This document shows, in pieces, positions 42,210 to 42,285 of a DNA stretch of 42,285 nt. The position numbers and the translations under genes were made by a program. Under the pieces are notes generated by a model, which was given only the letters and a program-made list of their open reading frames with translations, had not been told where the DNA came from and searched no databases. This stretch comes from Actinomycetes bacterium (GTDB taxonomy: Bacteria > Actinomycetota > Thermoleophilia > BMS3ABIN01), in assembly GCA_021791195.1 (NCBI GenBank), contig JAJYXB010000020.1, positions 1-42,285 of the forward strand. The letters run 5' to 3'. How positions within the stretch are numbered: position 1 is the stretch's first letter; every line of letters begins with the position of its first letter.

Positions 42210-42285
42210 ATGAACACACGAAAGCGGTATCCCAAAGAGCTGAAGGAACGTGCGGTGCGGATGGTGCTCGACCACAAGGACGAGT
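42210..42285 (+). CDS. IS3-family transposase OrfA, N-terminal fragment (runs off right edge)
   Basis: From the ATG at 42210, preceded by GGATGGAG, the frame encodes TRKRYPKELKERAVRMVLDH, the start of the HTH_Tnp_1 domain of IS3 OrfA proteins. It continues past the end of the window. Confidence 0.88.
   Translation, partial: MNTRKRYPKELKERAVRMVLDHKDE

Overview
The window reads as one high-GC bacterial contig, most likely from a deep-branching, anaerobic Actinobacteriota lineage. This is inferred from GC-rich coding, frequent GTG/TTG starts, and the block rodZ-like/pgsA/cinA ... recA/rny/miaB ... miaA/dapF/dapL/hflX/dut. No rRNA or marker tree is available here, so the placement is tentative. 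The contig seems to end in copies of one IS3-family element: the 3' tail of its orfB plus a terminal repeat at the left edge, and the matching terminal repeat plus the start of orfA at the right edge.

Left part (0.1-7.4 kb): a DedA gene and a NarL-type response regulator, both broken and fused at one junction. Then come a 1385-residue secreted repeat protein (14 Asp-box repeats, 3 Ig-like modules, 4 C-terminal modules) and a KimA-like potassium/APC-type permease.

Central minus-strand operon (18.1 to 7.5 kb): a complete group-1 uptake hydrogenase and its maturation set, in the order small subunit, large subunit, cytochrome b, two M52-type endopeptidase homologues, hypA, hypB, hypF, hypC, hypD, hypE, then an intrinsic terminator. 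The key observation is that the large-subunit gene has an in-frame TGA exactly at the first cysteine of the C-terminal active-site motif (DP-TGA-MACAVH). The conserved C-terminus continues in frame for 21 more codons to a TAG, 9 nt before the cytochrome b start. A perfect 7-bp hairpin lies 11 nt after the TGA. I read this as selenocysteine, making it a [NiFeSe] hydrogenase that ordinary gene calling would truncate. A promoter, a hairpin and an intrinsic terminator in the long leader suggest attenuation of the operon.

Plus-strand housekeeping region (18.6-31.0 kb): rodZ-like, pgsA, cinA, a hybrid histidine kinase with a badly degenerate ATPase domain, a MazEF-type toxin-antitoxin pair with its own promoter and operator, thpR, recA, a probable unannotated small RNA between recA and rny, rny, miaB, and the MEMO and AMMECR1 genes.

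CO module (31.0-34.3 kb): cooS, encoding a Ni carbon monoxide dehydrogenase, and an HPP-family membrane protein on the minus strand. They diverge from a cysteine-rich SufR-like regulator. A perfect 10-bp inverted repeat overlaps the promoters of both sides. Together with the hydrogenase this suggests oxidation of H2 and CO as electron donors. Downstream follow miaA, dapF, dapL, hflX and dut.

Right end (39.4-42.3 kb): tRNA-Pro(GGG) followed by a decayed mobile region. It holds a frameshifted tyrosine integrase, an IS21 remnant (istB and right end), a frameshifted serine recombinase cut by that IS, and a small XRE regulator/methyltransferase/DUF5652-like operon, then the IS3 end.
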